Both the position numbers and the translations under genes were made by a program. A DNA stretch of 64,000 bases from Vibrio sp. S9_S30. GTDB lineage: Bacteria > Pseudomonadota > Gammaproteobacteria > Enterobacterales > Vibrionaceae. The notes beneath the pieces were generated by a model. That model made no database searches, had not been told where the DNA came from, and saw nothing but the letters and a program-made list of their open reading frames with translations. This document shows positions 36,839 to 45,865 of the stretch, in pieces. The DNA lies in the NCBI RefSeq assembly GCF_014694455.1, contig NZ_JAAUWT010000009.1, forward strand, positions 62,001 through 126,000. The letters are read 5' to 3'. How positions within the stretch are numbered: the stretch's first letter is position 1; each line of letters starts with the position of its first letter.

Positions 36839-38428
36839 CTAATCTAACCCTTGCTCTTTTGCCAACTTCATGGCTATTTGCGGTGCGTTCCATAGAGAAG
36901 GCAGCAAAATTAACGACACTGGCACTGCGGTAATCACGATGAACGACTGCAATGCAGATATTCCACCAGAACCCAGAGAGATAAGAATCAGTGCCGTTAC
37001 CCCCATCATCACCCCCCAAAAGGTACGAATAATGGCGTTGGGTTCGGTTTCCCCACTGATCACCACACTAATGGTGTACGTCATGGAATCCCCCGTTGTG
37101 ACAATGAAAATGGTGGTCAGAATCAAAAAGAGAATCGAGACAAACATTGGCAACGGCAGCTGTTGAGTGACCGCCAATAACGCACCAGGAAGGTTAAAGC
37201 CTTCAAAGGCTTTACTGACGGTGCCCGGTTCGGCGATTTCAAACGCCAGCCCCGATCCGCCCACGATGGTGAACCAAAAGAACGTCACCAAAGGGGCAAC
37301 AATGCTGATGGTCGTAATGATCTGGCGAATGCTTCGTCCCCGTGAGATACGAGCGATAAAGATGGCCATCATGGGGCCGTAGCCCAAAAACCAGCCCCAG
37401 AAGAACACGGTCCACCAGCTTAACCAGCCTTCGTCACCGCGGTAGGTCGCCATGGGAATGAAGTTGTCTAACATGGTGCCCACGCCTTGAATGTAGCCGT
37501 TGAAGATGAAGTTGGTCGGTCCAAATAACAGAATGTAGATCATCAATGCGCAGGCTAGGATCACGTTGAATCGGCTGAGCATCTGCATACCTCGGTTCAA
37601 ACCACTGATGGCGGAAAGGGTATAAAGGGTGATGGCGAACATGACAATGATCAGCTGAGTGGTAAACCCATCAGGGATATCGAATAGGGCGTTAAGGGCG
37701 TAGCTCACTTGCAAGCCTAAGAAACCAATCGGCCCAATGGTTCCAGCCGCCACCGCGACAATACAACAGGCATCAATCAATGCCCCTGTTTGCCCTTTGA
37801 GCGCGCGTTCACCTAAAACAGGGTACAGCAAAATACGAGGTTTTAGCGGCAGTCCTTTGTCGTAATGTAAATGCATGATAACAATCGAGGTCAAACTGCC
37901 CACGATAGCCCAAGCAAGAAAACCCCAGTGCATAAAAGATTGAGAAAGCGCATTGAACGCCATTTGTTGGGTATCTTCTTGTACCCCATACAGAGGGGGT
38001 GGGCTAACAAAATGCGCAATAGGCTCTGCCGCTGCCCAGAACACCCCCCCACCTGCGAGCAGAGTACAGAAGATGATCGCCATCCAGCGGAAGCCATTCA
38101 TTTCCGGAGCGGAGAGATTGCCCAAAATGACTTTTCCCGTTCTGCCTGCGGCAAGACCGAGACCAATCAAAAAGGTTAACAGCAGCAATAATTGCCAGTA
38201 GGGTCCAAAGACCTTAACAGACCATGCAAAACCTGTGTTGACCAGTGTGGAGAGCAGCTCTCCATTAAATAAAGCAAGCAGAACGAATAGGGCAATAAAG
38301 CCGCCGCTGTACCATAGTGCAGGGTTGGTCAGCCCTAACGCATCCGTTGCGTTTTGGGCTGGGGGTGTGGTGCTTGATACGGAATGAGCAGCTTCCGTAC
38401 TTTTCATGCTATTGGTTAGATCAGACAT
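36839..38428 (-). CDS. BCCT-family transporter for a quaternary ammonium compound
   Basis: A 529-residue protein with twelve predicted helices. BCCT signature parts are visible: WAAAEPIAHF (substrate-site region), FMHWGFLAWAIVG, and FFWGWFLGYGPMMAIFIARISRGRSIR-type sequence (GYGPMMAIFIARISRGRS) of the helix 8 signature. BCCT carriers move betaine, choline or carnitine-like molecules across the inner membrane. It sits in a catabolic operon with an aldehyde dehydrogenase and a dipeptidase-like gene, so the substrate is probably used as a nutrient rather than only as an osmolyte. Confidence 0.88.
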   Translation of the reverse strand: MSDLTNSMKSTEAAHSVSSTTPPAQNATDALGLTNPALWYSGGFIALFVLLALFNGELLSTLVNTGFAWSVKVFGPYWQLLLLLTFLIGLGLAAGRTGKVILGNLSAPEMNGFRWMAIIFCTLLAGGGVFWAAAEPIAHFVSPPPLYGVQEDTQQMAFNALSQSFMHWGFLAWAIVGSLTSIVIMHLHYDKGLPLKPRILLYPVLGERALKGQTGALIDACCIVAVAAGTIGPIGFLGLQVSYALNALFDIPDGFTTQLIIVMFAITLYTLSAISGLNRGMQMLSRFNVILACALMIYILLFGPTNFIFNGYIQGVGTMLDNFIPMATYRGDEGWLSWWTVFFWGWFLGYGPMMAIFIARISRGRSIRQIITTISIVAPLVTFFWFTIVGGSGLAFEIAEPGTVSKAFEGFNLPGALLAVTQQLPLPMFVSILFLILTTIFIVTTGDSMTYTISVVISGETEPNAIIRTFWGVMMGVTALILISLGSGGISALQSFIVITAVPVSLILLPSLWNAPQIAMKLAKEQGLD

Positions 38429-38535
38429 GTGCTGACTCCAGAAGTTTGCTTTGCAGTTGCAAAGGTGTATTTAACACCTGCCCTTATTATGGCTGTTGTT
38501 GGGCAGGCTGTTCCCTGTCAGGTGACCTTCAGGCT

Positions 38536-39528
38536 TTATGAATGGCTAGGCTCTAGCCCGCTTTTCAAAAAGTTGAACCAGTTATCACCGATAATTTGTC
38601 CGGCCTCGAGTTCGTTGAACCCATGACGTTGTAATCCGTTGTAAATGTTTTCCATTCCTTCGCTGCCTGCAAACCACGGCAGAGAGTCTGGCCAGCCTGA
38701 ATTGCTTGCCGAGCCTTCACCATAGTCCATGGCTTTCGACCATCGACCATTGCGCATCCACTCCAGTACAGACTGAGGCTGGTTAAGGCATAAGTCAGAC
38801 CCGATAGCGAGATGTTCAACGCCAACCATGTCGGCGGTTTTGGCGATCATTTGGCAAAAATCTTCCAAGGTGCAATTGCTGCCGTTTGGAAGATGGAAAG
38901 GGTAAAGGCTAAAACCCAGTAACCCACCACGCTCCGTGAGCGACTTAATGACCTCATCCGACTTATTGCGAAGGGCTTTGTGCGCAAAGTTTGGGTTAGC
39001 GTGGCTAATGCAAACAGGGCGAGATGACATATCGATGGCTTCCAGCGTTGAGCGTTCTGCGCTGTGAGACATATCGATGATCATGCCGACTCGGTTCATT
39101 TCCTGAATGGCTTGTTTGCCAAATCGGGTAATGCCCATGTCGTGCTGCTCGTAACAGCCCGTTGCCAACAAACTTTGGTTGTTGTAGGTGAGCTGCATGA
39201 TCAGCAGACCTTGGCGTTTCATGACTTCAATTAAGCCTATCTCATCTTCTATTGGGGAGCAGTTCTGCGCCCCAAAGAAAATACCGACTCTGCCCGACGC
39301 TTTCGCTTCCTCGACATCTGCCATGGTGTGAATAGGCATGATGAGGTCGGCATTTTGCTCAAACCTAAGGTTCCACTCTGCAAAACGCGTGAGCGTTTCT
39401 CGAGTGTTTTCGTGATACACCACGGTAGCGTGCACGGCGGTAATCCCGCTGGCTTTTAATGTTTGAAAATACTCGCGATTCCAGTTGCAGTACTGCAAGC
39501 CATCAATCACTATCCTTTGCTGATACAT
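38536..39528 (-). CDS. Membrane-dipeptidase-family protein with altered metal site
   Basis: A 330-residue TIM-barrel protein of the renal dipeptidase family: GIFFGAQNCSPIED, RVGMIIDMSHSAERSTLEAI, PVCISHANPNFA and the C-terminal GDNWFNFL (family: GxNxLR). The usual N-terminal H-x-D metal pair is missing; the position reads VIDGLQYCNW. So it may bind one metal or act on a non-peptide substrate. A similar protein is, as I recall, encoded in the dimethylglycine operon of Pseudomonas. It lies between ALDH and BCCT genes in the same direction. Confidence 0.75.
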   Translation of the reverse strand: MYQQRIVIDGLQYCNWNREYFQTLKASGITAVHATVVYHENTRETLTRFAEWNLRFEQNADLIMPIHTMADVEEAKASGRVGIFFGAQNCSPIEDEIGLIEVMKRQGLLIMQLTYNNQSLLATGCYEQHDMGITRFGKQAIQEMNRVGMIIDMSHSAERSTLEAIDMSSRPVCISHANPNFAHKALRNKSDEVIKSLTERGGLLGFSLYPFHLPNGSNCTLEDFCQMIAKTADMVGVEHLAIGSDLCLNQPQSVLEWMRNGRWSKAMDYGEGSASNSGWPDSLPWFAGSEGMENIYNGLQRHGFNELEAGQIIGDNWFNFLKSGLEPSHS

Positions 39529-39562
39529 GCCTATCTTTTCCTAGTCGGTGTTCGCGAGATGA

Positions 39563-41017
39563 TCAGTAAGGACGCTGGTAAGTCGTCTTCACTACGGTGT
39601 AAAACTCTTTGGCGTACTGACCCTGTTCACGCGGACCAAAGCTGGAGTCTTTGCGCCCACCAAACGGCACGTGATAATCGGTGCCCGCCGTTGGCAAGTT
39701 CACCATGACGCATCCCGTTTGTGCTTGCTGTTTGAAAAGGGCACTGGTGCGTAGGCTCTGAGTGATGATGCCGCCCGTCAAACCAAAGCGAGTGTCGTTG
39801 GTGACGGCAATGGCTTCTTCGAGGTGAGCAACACGAATGACGCTTGCCATTGGCGCAAACACTTCTTCTTGGTTCATTTCCCATTGGTTTTGCGTGTCCA
39901 AAAATAGCGTCGGCGACATGTAGTAACCTTCGTGAGCGAGGGTCAAACGTTCACCACCAAATGCCAATTCCGCGCCGCTTTGGCGGGCTTTCTCAAGCCA
40001 CGCAAAGTTTGCATCCAGTTGATTGCCATCGACAACCGGCCCCATAAACACACCGTCTTCGAGTGCGTGACCGACTTTCAATTCACTCATGCGTTTGATC
40101 AGCGCTTCCACGTATTGATCGTGAATGCTGTCCATCACCACTAGGCGAGAAGACGCGGTACATTTTTGGCCCGCACCAGAGAAAGAACCTGCAATGGTGG
40201 CATCCACCGCCGTTTGAATGTCCGCATCGTCCGCAACCACCAAGGCATTTTTACTGCCCATTTCCAATTGGCAGCGCACAAAGTTGGGGGCCGTTGCCGC
40301 CGCCACTTTACGACCCGTTTCGACAGAACCTGTAAAACTGACGGCGTTAATGTCTTTGGAATGAATGAGGGTATTCCCCACCTTAGAACCGCTACCCAGA
40401 ACCAAGTTGAAGGTGCCTGCAGGCATACCCTGACGGTGAATAATGTCCGTCAGCGCAACGGCACTCGCAGGAGTGAGGTTGGCGGGTTTCCAGATCACGC
40501 TATTACCAAACGCCAGTGCTGGTGCGATTTTCCAAGCGGCGGTGGCGGTAGGGAAGTTCCATGGCGAAATGATGGCGACAACGCCCACAGCCTCACGCGT
40601 GACTTCAACAGACACGCCAGGGCGAACAGAATCGGCGGTGTCGCCCATTTGGCGAAGGACTTCCGCCGCGAAGTATTGAAAGAATTGCCCAGCGCGATAG
40701 ATTTCGCCGCGACCTTCCGCAAAAGGCTTGCCTTCTTCACGAGAAAGCAGCGTGCCCAACTCGTCGCAGCGAGCAATCAACTCATTGCCAATGGCTTGCA
40801 AGACCGCTTGCTTGCGCTCCATCGGGGTGCGTTCCCATTCTGGCTGTGCGTGTTTGGCAGCGCTGATCGCTTGGTGTGTTTGCTGTTCACTCGCTTGTGC
40901 AAACGAACCAATGGTGTCTGAAATGTCGGAAGGGTTAATATTGGCAACGGTGCTTTCACCGGTGTGCCATTCACCACCAATGTAGAGGGCGTTTTCGTCG
41001 GGCAGTTGAGCGGTCAT
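39563..41017 (-). CDS. NAD(P)-dependent aldehyde dehydrogenase
   Basis: A 484-residue ALDH with all key parts: SPWNFPTA (cofactor entry), KPANLTPASA, FTGSVETGRKVA, the general-base region QLEMGSKN, catalytic Cys in GAGQKCTASSR (about residue 287), and EEVFAPMASVI. GQKCTASSR and LEMGSKN are close to alpha-ketoglutaric semialdehyde dehydrogenases, but that reaction is not certain. It is the second gene of the operon after ridA and probably oxidises an aldehyde made from the BCCT substrate. Confidence 0.88.
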   Translation of the reverse strand: MTAQLPDENALYIGGEWHTGESTVANINPSDISDTIGSFAQASEQQTHQAISAAKHAQPEWERTPMERKQAVLQAIGNELIARCDELGTLLSREEGKPFAEGRGEIYRAGQFFQYFAAEVLRQMGDTADSVRPGVSVEVTREAVGVVAIISPWNFPTATAAWKIAPALAFGNSVIWKPANLTPASAVALTDIIHRQGMPAGTFNLVLGSGSKVGNTLIHSKDINAVSFTGSVETGRKVAAATAPNFVRCQLEMGSKNALVVADDADIQTAVDATIAGSFSGAGQKCTASSRLVVMDSIHDQYVEALIKRMSELKVGHALEDGVFMGPVVDGNQLDANFAWLEKARQSGAELAFGGERLTLAHEGYYMSPTLFLDTQNQWEMNQEEVFAPMASVIRVAHLEEAIAVTNDTRFGLTGGIITQSLRTSALFKQQAQTGCVMVNLPTAGTDYHVPFGGRKDSSFGPREQGQYAKEFYTVVKTTYQRPY

Positions 41018-41138
41018 GTTGTGTCCTTATCGGTTCTTTGGCTGCGCATCTCTTCTTGATCTAGATGTGTTGCAGCGTGTTCGAATGTATGTCGTGCGGA
41101 TTCAGGCTGAGGGTGATTAGCCATAGAATAAAAGCGAG

Positions 41139-41537
41139 CTATTGAGGCTGCGTCGCGAAAGCGTACACAACGAACTCGACCAGCATTTCCTCACGAGCCA
41201 AACCCGCGACCACCATGGCTGCACGGTTAGGAAACGGGGCGTTAAAGTACTCGGCATACACACGGTTAACTGTTTGAAGATATTCTCGGTCGGTGACGTA
41301 AATCAAAACTTGAAAGACGGCATCCAAGGATTCGCCCGCGCATTCAAGGGTATGGCTCAAGTTAGCAAAGGTTTGCCGGGTTTGAGCCTCGATACCGCCT
41401 TCAACAACCGCACCCGTTTCATCAATGGGAATTTGAGCCGTGTAAAGCGTGCCGTTGCCAACGACTGCCCACTCTAGCGGCGCTTTGGAAGCAAAAAGTT
41501 CGGTTTTGATCGGGTGTTTTTTAGGTTGTGTGTTCAC
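41139..41537 (-). CDS. RidA/YjgF-family protein
   Basis: A 132-residue protein with the RidA ending (PNRAAMVVAGLAREEMLVEFVVYA, read as RAAMVVAGLA and VEFVVYA) that contains the active-site arginine. RidA proteins hydrolyse reactive enamine/imine intermediates. As first gene of the operon it suggests that an amine is dehydrogenated or eliminated in the pathway. Confidence 0.82.
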   Translation of the reverse strand: MNTQPKKHPIKTELFASKAPLEWAVVGNGTLYTAQIPIDETGAVVEGGIEAQTRQTFANLSHTLECAGESLDAVFQVLIYVTDREYLQTVNRVYAEYFNAPFPNRAAMVVAGLAREEMLVEFVVYAFATQPQ

Positions 41538-41598
41538 GTCTCTGATCCAGTATGTAACGAAATTGTTTGTTTATGGTTAAATATTGCCCTTTGACAGG

Positions 41599-41647
41599 TG
41601 ATAAATCTAACGGTAAATTTCTTACATTTGATAAGTAAAATTTATCA
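41599..41647. promoter_or_regulatory. Palindromic region between ridA and the LysR gene
   Basis: TGATAAAT (41599-41606) and ATTTATCA (41640-41647) are perfect inverted arms, with further GATAA copies between. They lie in the 152-base divergent gap, the usual place of a LysR binding site. Confidence 0.5.
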
Positions 41648-41689
41648 CTCTGTTTAGTATCAATCCGAAACAGGGCTGAGAGAGATACG

Positions 41690-42589
41690 ATGAACATTAA
41701 GCTACAACAACTGATGCATTTTTCTTTCGTGGTGGAAGAAGGGGGATTTAGAGCGGCGTCACATAGAGCGAATCGATCTCAGGCAGCGCTTTCTACGTCT
41801 ATTAAGGAACTGGAGCGCGCATTAGGGCAACCACTGTTTGAAAGTGGTAACAAATCGGCGCTGACCCCCTTTGGGGAAATTTGTGTGCCCAAAATTACCC
41901 AGTTTTTAAATGTGTACCACGCACTGGATAACGATTTGCGAGCCGCTGCGGCTGGCCAGCAAGGGCGGGTACGCATTGCCAGCGTGCCCTCAGTTGCCAC
42001 CAAGCTTATCCCTAGCGTATTGGCGGCATTCTGCGAGCAGTTCCCGAATGTCGAAGTGAGCTTGGTGGATGATAATGCCGCGGGCGTGGAATCGCGGTTG
42101 ATGTCGGGAGAGGTCGATCTCGCATTGGGTAACTGTTCCCACTTGGATGAAGAATCCATTGATTTTGTGCCGTTGATTTCAGACCCGATCGGTGTCGTGT
42201 GTTTAAAAGACAACCCAATCGCAAGCACATTGGAAGGCATTGAATGGAAAACACTTTTACAGCAACCTTTTATTCGAAATGGCACCTGCACATTGCTGGA
42301 ACCTACGCCAGCCAGAGCGCTAAGTGAACGAGCCCTCTATTCTGTGGAAAACATCACCTCTTTGTTTTCTGTCCTTGAGTTAGGAATCGGTGTGACAACC
42401 CTTCCAAAGCTAGCCTTTCCTACCAATGAAACACGCCTCACTTGGATTCCGCTTACCGACCCACCTTTACAGCGTGAGATCGGCATTTTTAGGCTGTCTG
42501 AGCGCACGATGTCCCCACAAGCACAAGCCTTTCACGACTTATGTATTAAGTACCTAAATTACGGTCAGGAGAAAGCAGGGAGCGCGTAG
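41690..42589 (+). CDS. LysR-family regulator of the BCCT/ALDH operon
   Basis: A 299-residue regulator: helix-turn-helix LQQLMHFSFVVEEGGFRAASHRANRSQAALSTSI-type start (EEGGFRAASHRANRSQAALS), then LGQPLFESGNKSALTPFGE, and an effector domain starting VRIASVPSVATKLIP. It diverges from ridA and should control that operon in response to the transported compound or a breakdown product. Confidence 0.87.
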   Translation: MNIKLQQLMHFSFVVEEGGFRAASHRANRSQAALSTSIKELERALGQPLFESGNKSALTPFGEICVPKITQFLNVYHALDNDLRAAAAGQQGRVRIASVPSVATKLIPSVLAAFCEQFPNVEVSLVDDNAAGVESRLMSGEVDLALGNCSHLDEESIDFVPLISDPIGVVCLKDNPIASTLEGIEWKTLLQQPFIRNGTCTLLEPTPARALSERALYSVENITSLFSVLELGIGVTTLPKLAFPTNETRLTWIPLTDPPLQREIGIFRLSERTMSPQAQAFHDLCIKYLNYGQEKAGSA

Positions 42590-42670
42590 ACCCGCAAGTC
42601 ATCTTTAGCCAAGCGTACACAAGGTTATGTGAGCGGAGATTTCGGCGAGCAAGAAGCGCTTTTCTAGTAT

Positions 42671-42784
42671 GGCATTATAGCTATGAGCAATAGTAACTTT
42701 CAGCGATGGTAACGTTAAGCAATAGTAACGTTAAGCAATAGTAACTATTAAACAATAGTAACTTTGCCCCTCATCATGAGGGGC
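42671..42784. repeat. Dispersed element with expanded tandem units and terminal hairpin, copy 1
   Basis: Begins with CATTATAGCTATGAGC, then five units of about 16-17 bp with core AGCAATAGTAAC (one reads AGCGATGGTAAC), then a perfect palindrome GCCCCTCA...TGAGGGGC (42766-42784). The same order, with one core unit, is found at 60616-60664. The hairpin probably ends the convergent LysR and SnoaL genes. Confidence 0.8.
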
Positions 42785-42797
42785 TTCTATTGGTTTT

Positions 42798-43814
42798 TTA
42801 AAGGGGAAGAGAGGGATGATTGCGGCTGAGTCGACCCAATACATCCAGCCCCTGTTGATGCCAGAAATGCAGCAAGTCGATGAAAACCCAGTTCTCTGCC
42901 AGTTTGTCGCCATCGCGTCGGTAGATGTCGATCACTCGCATATCGACAGGTTTATTGAAGGCGGGCATGCCCATAAAGCCGCCTCTTGGGGTTAGCGTGA
43001 GGTTCGGCCAACCAAAGAAACCGCCGAATTCTCCTTCGGCTAAGCGGCAAATGTGCCCGTTGAAGATTCGGTCATCAAACGCTTCACGAAAGGGACCTGA
43101 GTGTTGTTTGGCGTAACGTTCGATGGTGTAGCTGGCTCCGATTCCGGCCGGCCCCCACCAGATCATGTCGTCGTGCCACGTGAGTGCCAGTTCTTCTTCC
43201 AGAGACAGCGCGTTTTTCCAATTTCCAATGTCACTGATCATACTGTTAATGAGCGTTAGCGTTTTATCACTTTCCTCCGATGGCTGAGCATCAACCATCA
43301 CACCGTTGTGGGTCATCGGACCGGGTTGCACCATAAATGCCCCCGTTTGAGGTGGAAATGGGTTTACCCCTGCCTGAACCATCAAATGAGGGATGTCGAA
43401 GAACATCGCGGTTTGCTGAATTTTGCCATTCGAGACTTCATGAAACTCGCAGTAGCGTAAGAACGTCATCTTATGAGTCGCCGGAATACCGAGCCAGTTT
43501 TGATCCAAAAGCCCCATTAAGTGCCCCATGGACACCACCCAAACGGAAGGGGTATCGGACAAACTGTTTTGTGCTGCCATCAGCACGTCTTGTCGGCGTT
43601 GAATGCGTTTCAGGGATTGCTTCAATGGTTGCCAGAACGATGTACTCAATTCATTCAGCGAGGTGATTTCATTGAATGGATGGCACCCTCGCCATTGGTA
43701 ATGTTCTGAGGTATAGCGCGTCAGCACATTCTCCACACTTTCTGGGCTGGCACTGTCTAACTCTCTGAAAAATGCCAATACAACCTGTTTGGCATTCTGG
43801 GTGTCTGAAGACAT
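42798..43814 (-). CDS. Double-domain SnoaL/NTF2-like protein (338 aa)
   Basis: Two SnoaL-like halves. The N-terminal half includes LRYCEFHEVSNGKI and FFDIPHLMVQAG; the C-terminal half has WWGPAGIGASYTIERY, FFGWPNLT, GGFMGMPAFNKPVDMRVIDIYRRDGDKL and VFIDLLHFWHQQGLDVL. The motifs are shared with the 50472-51551 protein, so they are paralogues. SnoaL proteins are small acid-base enzymes such as polyketide cyclases. It follows the two ABC permease genes after a 56-base gap holding a dispersed repeat, and is probably co-transcribed with them. Confidence 0.75.
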   Translation of the reverse strand: MSSDTQNAKQVVLAFFRELDSASPESVENVLTRYTSEHYQWRGCHPFNEITSLNELSTSFWQPLKQSLKRIQRRQDVLMAAQNSLSDTPSVWVVSMGHLMGLLDQNWLGIPATHKMTFLRYCEFHEVSNGKIQQTAMFFDIPHLMVQAGVNPFPPQTGAFMVQPGPMTHNGVMVDAQPSEESDKTLTLINSMISDIGNWKNALSLEEELALTWHDDMIWWGPAGIGASYTIERYAKQHSGPFREAFDDRIFNGHICRLAEGEFGGFFGWPNLTLTPRGGFMGMPAFNKPVDMRVIDIYRRDGDKLAENWVFIDLLHFWHQQGLDVLGRLSRNHPSLPL

Positions 43815-43831
43815 GAATTTTCCTTATATAA

Positions 43832-43864
43832 CCGGAATCCTGCATCTTGAGGTCACTTGGGTAT
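43832..43864. repeat. Dispersed repeat, copy 2
   Basis: Partner of 24328-24359: CCGGA, ATCC, GCATCTTGAGG, CTTGGGTAT in the same order. It is placed between the permease stop and the start of the SnoaL gene. Confidence 0.6.
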
Positions 43865-43870
43865 GGAACG

Positions 43871-44752
43871 TTAACCTTTCACTGCACCAGCGGTCAGTCC
43901 TGAGACGATCTGACGCTGGAAGAAAAGCACTAAGAAGAACAGAGGCACCATGGCAGACACCACTGCGGCGACCGCAAACATCACATTGCCCTCTACCTGG
44001 GTTGTGCCAAGGAAGCTGGCGATCTTCGGAATCATGGTTTGATTATCCTGGCTGAGTAGCATACCGGTGACGGCAAAATCGTTGTAAGCCAGTAAGAAAC
44101 TGAACAGCCCAGTTGTGACCACCCCGGGCCACATCACTGGAATGATCACGTGGCGAAATGCCTGAAAGCGAGTGCACCCATCTACCATGGCACTCTCGTC
44201 CATGTCTTTCGGGATATTCAAAAAGAACGAATGCAGCATCCACAACGTGAAGGGCTGATTGATGGCCACCAGTACAATGATGGTGGTGGGTAAGTGCCCC
44301 CACAAATTCCATTCAAAGAAAGGCAACAAGTAACCAGACACCAAAGATATGTGTGGCATCGCACGAAACACCAGCGCAATCATTAAAATCCATATCGAGT
44401 ACCGAAAACCCGAGCGTGCCAGCGCATAACCACCAAGTGTGCCTATGATCAGAGAAATCACCACCGCGCACACCACCACGATCATCGTGTTGATGGCTGC
44501 GACCCAAAAGCTTTGTTCCACCCATGCGCCGTAATACCCTTTGAACGTGAACTCACTGCCGGTCTCAACCAGAGTTTTTACCCCATAGATGGCATTCATC
44601 CAGTCAGATTTCGAAAAGAAGTCGCCCTGAACTTTAAAGGAGCCCCAAGTGGTCCATAAAAAAGGACCTGCTGCAACCATCAACCATCCGATCACGAACA
44701 AAATCGAGGCGATTTTTAGCCATGGGGACTTTTTATCTATTGCTTGATCCAT
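43871..44752 (-). CDS. Sugar-type ABC importer permease, MalG-like
   Basis: A 293-residue protein with six predicted helices and the EAA loop DESAMVDGCTRFQAFRHVIIP-type sequence (DESAMVDGCTRFQAF...) that contacts the ATPase. The GGAGAAAG site precedes the start. Together with the MalF-like protein (11-base gap) it forms the inner-membrane channel of a carbohydrate-family importer. The substrate is unknown. Confidence 0.87.
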   Translation of the reverse strand: MDQAIDKKSPWLKIASILFVIGWLMVAAGPFLWTTWGSFKVQGDFFSKSDWMNAIYGVKTLVETGSEFTFKGYYGAWVEQSFWVAAINTMIVVVCAVVISLIIGTLGGYALARSGFRYSIWILMIALVFRAMPHISLVSGYLLPFFEWNLWGHLPTTIIVLVAINQPFTLWMLHSFFLNIPKDMDESAMVDGCTRFQAFRHVIIPVMWPGVVTTGLFSFLLAYNDFAVTGMLLSQDNQTMIPKIASFLGTTQVEGNVMFAVAAVVSAMVPLFFLVLFFQRQIVSGLTAGAVKG

Positions 44753-44763
44753 GTGTCTTTCTC

Positions 44764-45795
44764 CTACGCGGGCTTCTTATTAAATCCACGCCAAGTGCGG
44801 ATCAGTACGGGGGTAAGTAGAATGGCGATACCCACAATGGTTAACATGGAAGTGGCTGCTGCGGAGCCAAAGAGCTGTGCATCGCCTTCTTTTAAATCGC
44901 GATAAATGATCCAGCTTAACGAGGTGGCGTTGGCTTCGGCGGCAAACCCGACAATCGGCTCAAATACACGGAAGTTATCCATCAACTGCATCAGGGCAAC
45001 AAACGTCAACAACGGTGCCATATGCGGAATCACAATATAACGAATGCGTTCCCAGCGAGATGCACCATCGATCATCGCTGCTTCAACCGTATCCGTTGGC
45101 ACGGTCTGTAAGCCAGCATAGAACACGATGAAAGAGAACGGGATTGAATGCCAGACGCCATAAACAAATAAAGTGGTCCAAGTGAGCGTCGGTGACGCTT
45201 TCAATGACAGATCGGGATCATCAAATAAGATTTGCAGGGAAGCACCAATGACACCGTCGGCATCGATCATCCAGAACAGAATCAATGAACCAATCAGTGG
45301 CGTAACAATCATGGGCAGTAGGGAGAAGAAGATCGTCGGCCCCTTAAAAAACTTGGGCAACGCATTCACGCTAAGTGCGACCAGCATCCCCAACACGATC
45401 ACCATCGGTGTGACAATAAAGGTATAACTGAGGGTAAAAATCAGCGCCTTGTAAAACGGCATATTCAGCAGTTTCGAGGAGAAATCAGACAGAGATTCTG
45501 AGCTGTCCCACGCTTCGCCCACTTCGGAAAACGCCAGATGATTTCGGTTGGTATAGGTACCGAAACCGTTGAACCGCCCTAACGGTTGCTCCTCACGCAG
45601 TTTGTTGGTGGCATCCAAATCAATGGTCGTGGTTTTGGAGCAGCCAAAAGGACCGCATTGTTCGGTTTCTACCACCACTTGCTCGTGCTCGACGTAAAGC
45701 GACTGCACAAAGATGGAGACGATGGGAAAAGCGATCAACAGAATCATGATCGTCAAAGACGGCCACATAAACTGCAAAAAAGTGCGATGGGGCAT
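44764..45795 (-). CDS. Sugar-type ABC importer permease, MalF-like
   Basis: About 343 residues from ATG 45793-45795 (GAGG upstream). It has a first helix, a periplasmic insertion of about 80 residues containing CGPFGCSKT (two Cys, possible disulfide), then the permease core with EAA loop VEAAMIDGASRWERIRYIVIP (read as VEAAMIDGASRWERI). The periplasmic loop is shorter than in MalF. Second gene of the minus-strand transport operon. Confidence 0.85.
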   Translation of the reverse strand: MPHRTFLQFMWPSLTIMILLIAFPIVSIFVQSLYVEHEQVVVETEQCGPFGCSKTTTIDLDATNKLREEQPLGRFNGFGTYTNRNHLAFSEVGEAWDSSESLSDFSSKLLNMPFYKALIFTLSYTFIVTPMVIVLGMLVALSVNALPKFFKGPTIFFSLLPMIVTPLIGSLILFWMIDADGVIGASLQILFDDPDLSLKASPTLTWTTLFVYGVWHSIPFSFIVFYAGLQTVPTDTVEAAMIDGASRWERIRYIVIPHMAPLLTFVALMQLMDNFRVFEPIVGFAAEANATSLSWIIYRDLKEGDAQLFGSAAATSMLTIVGIAILLTPVLIRTWRGFNKKPA

Positions 45796-45865
45796 ACGTA
45801 TAACCTCAATGCCAAACACCACTCCCTCTGACTTTTCTCAAGCGAGAGGGAGTGGGAGAAGTGAA

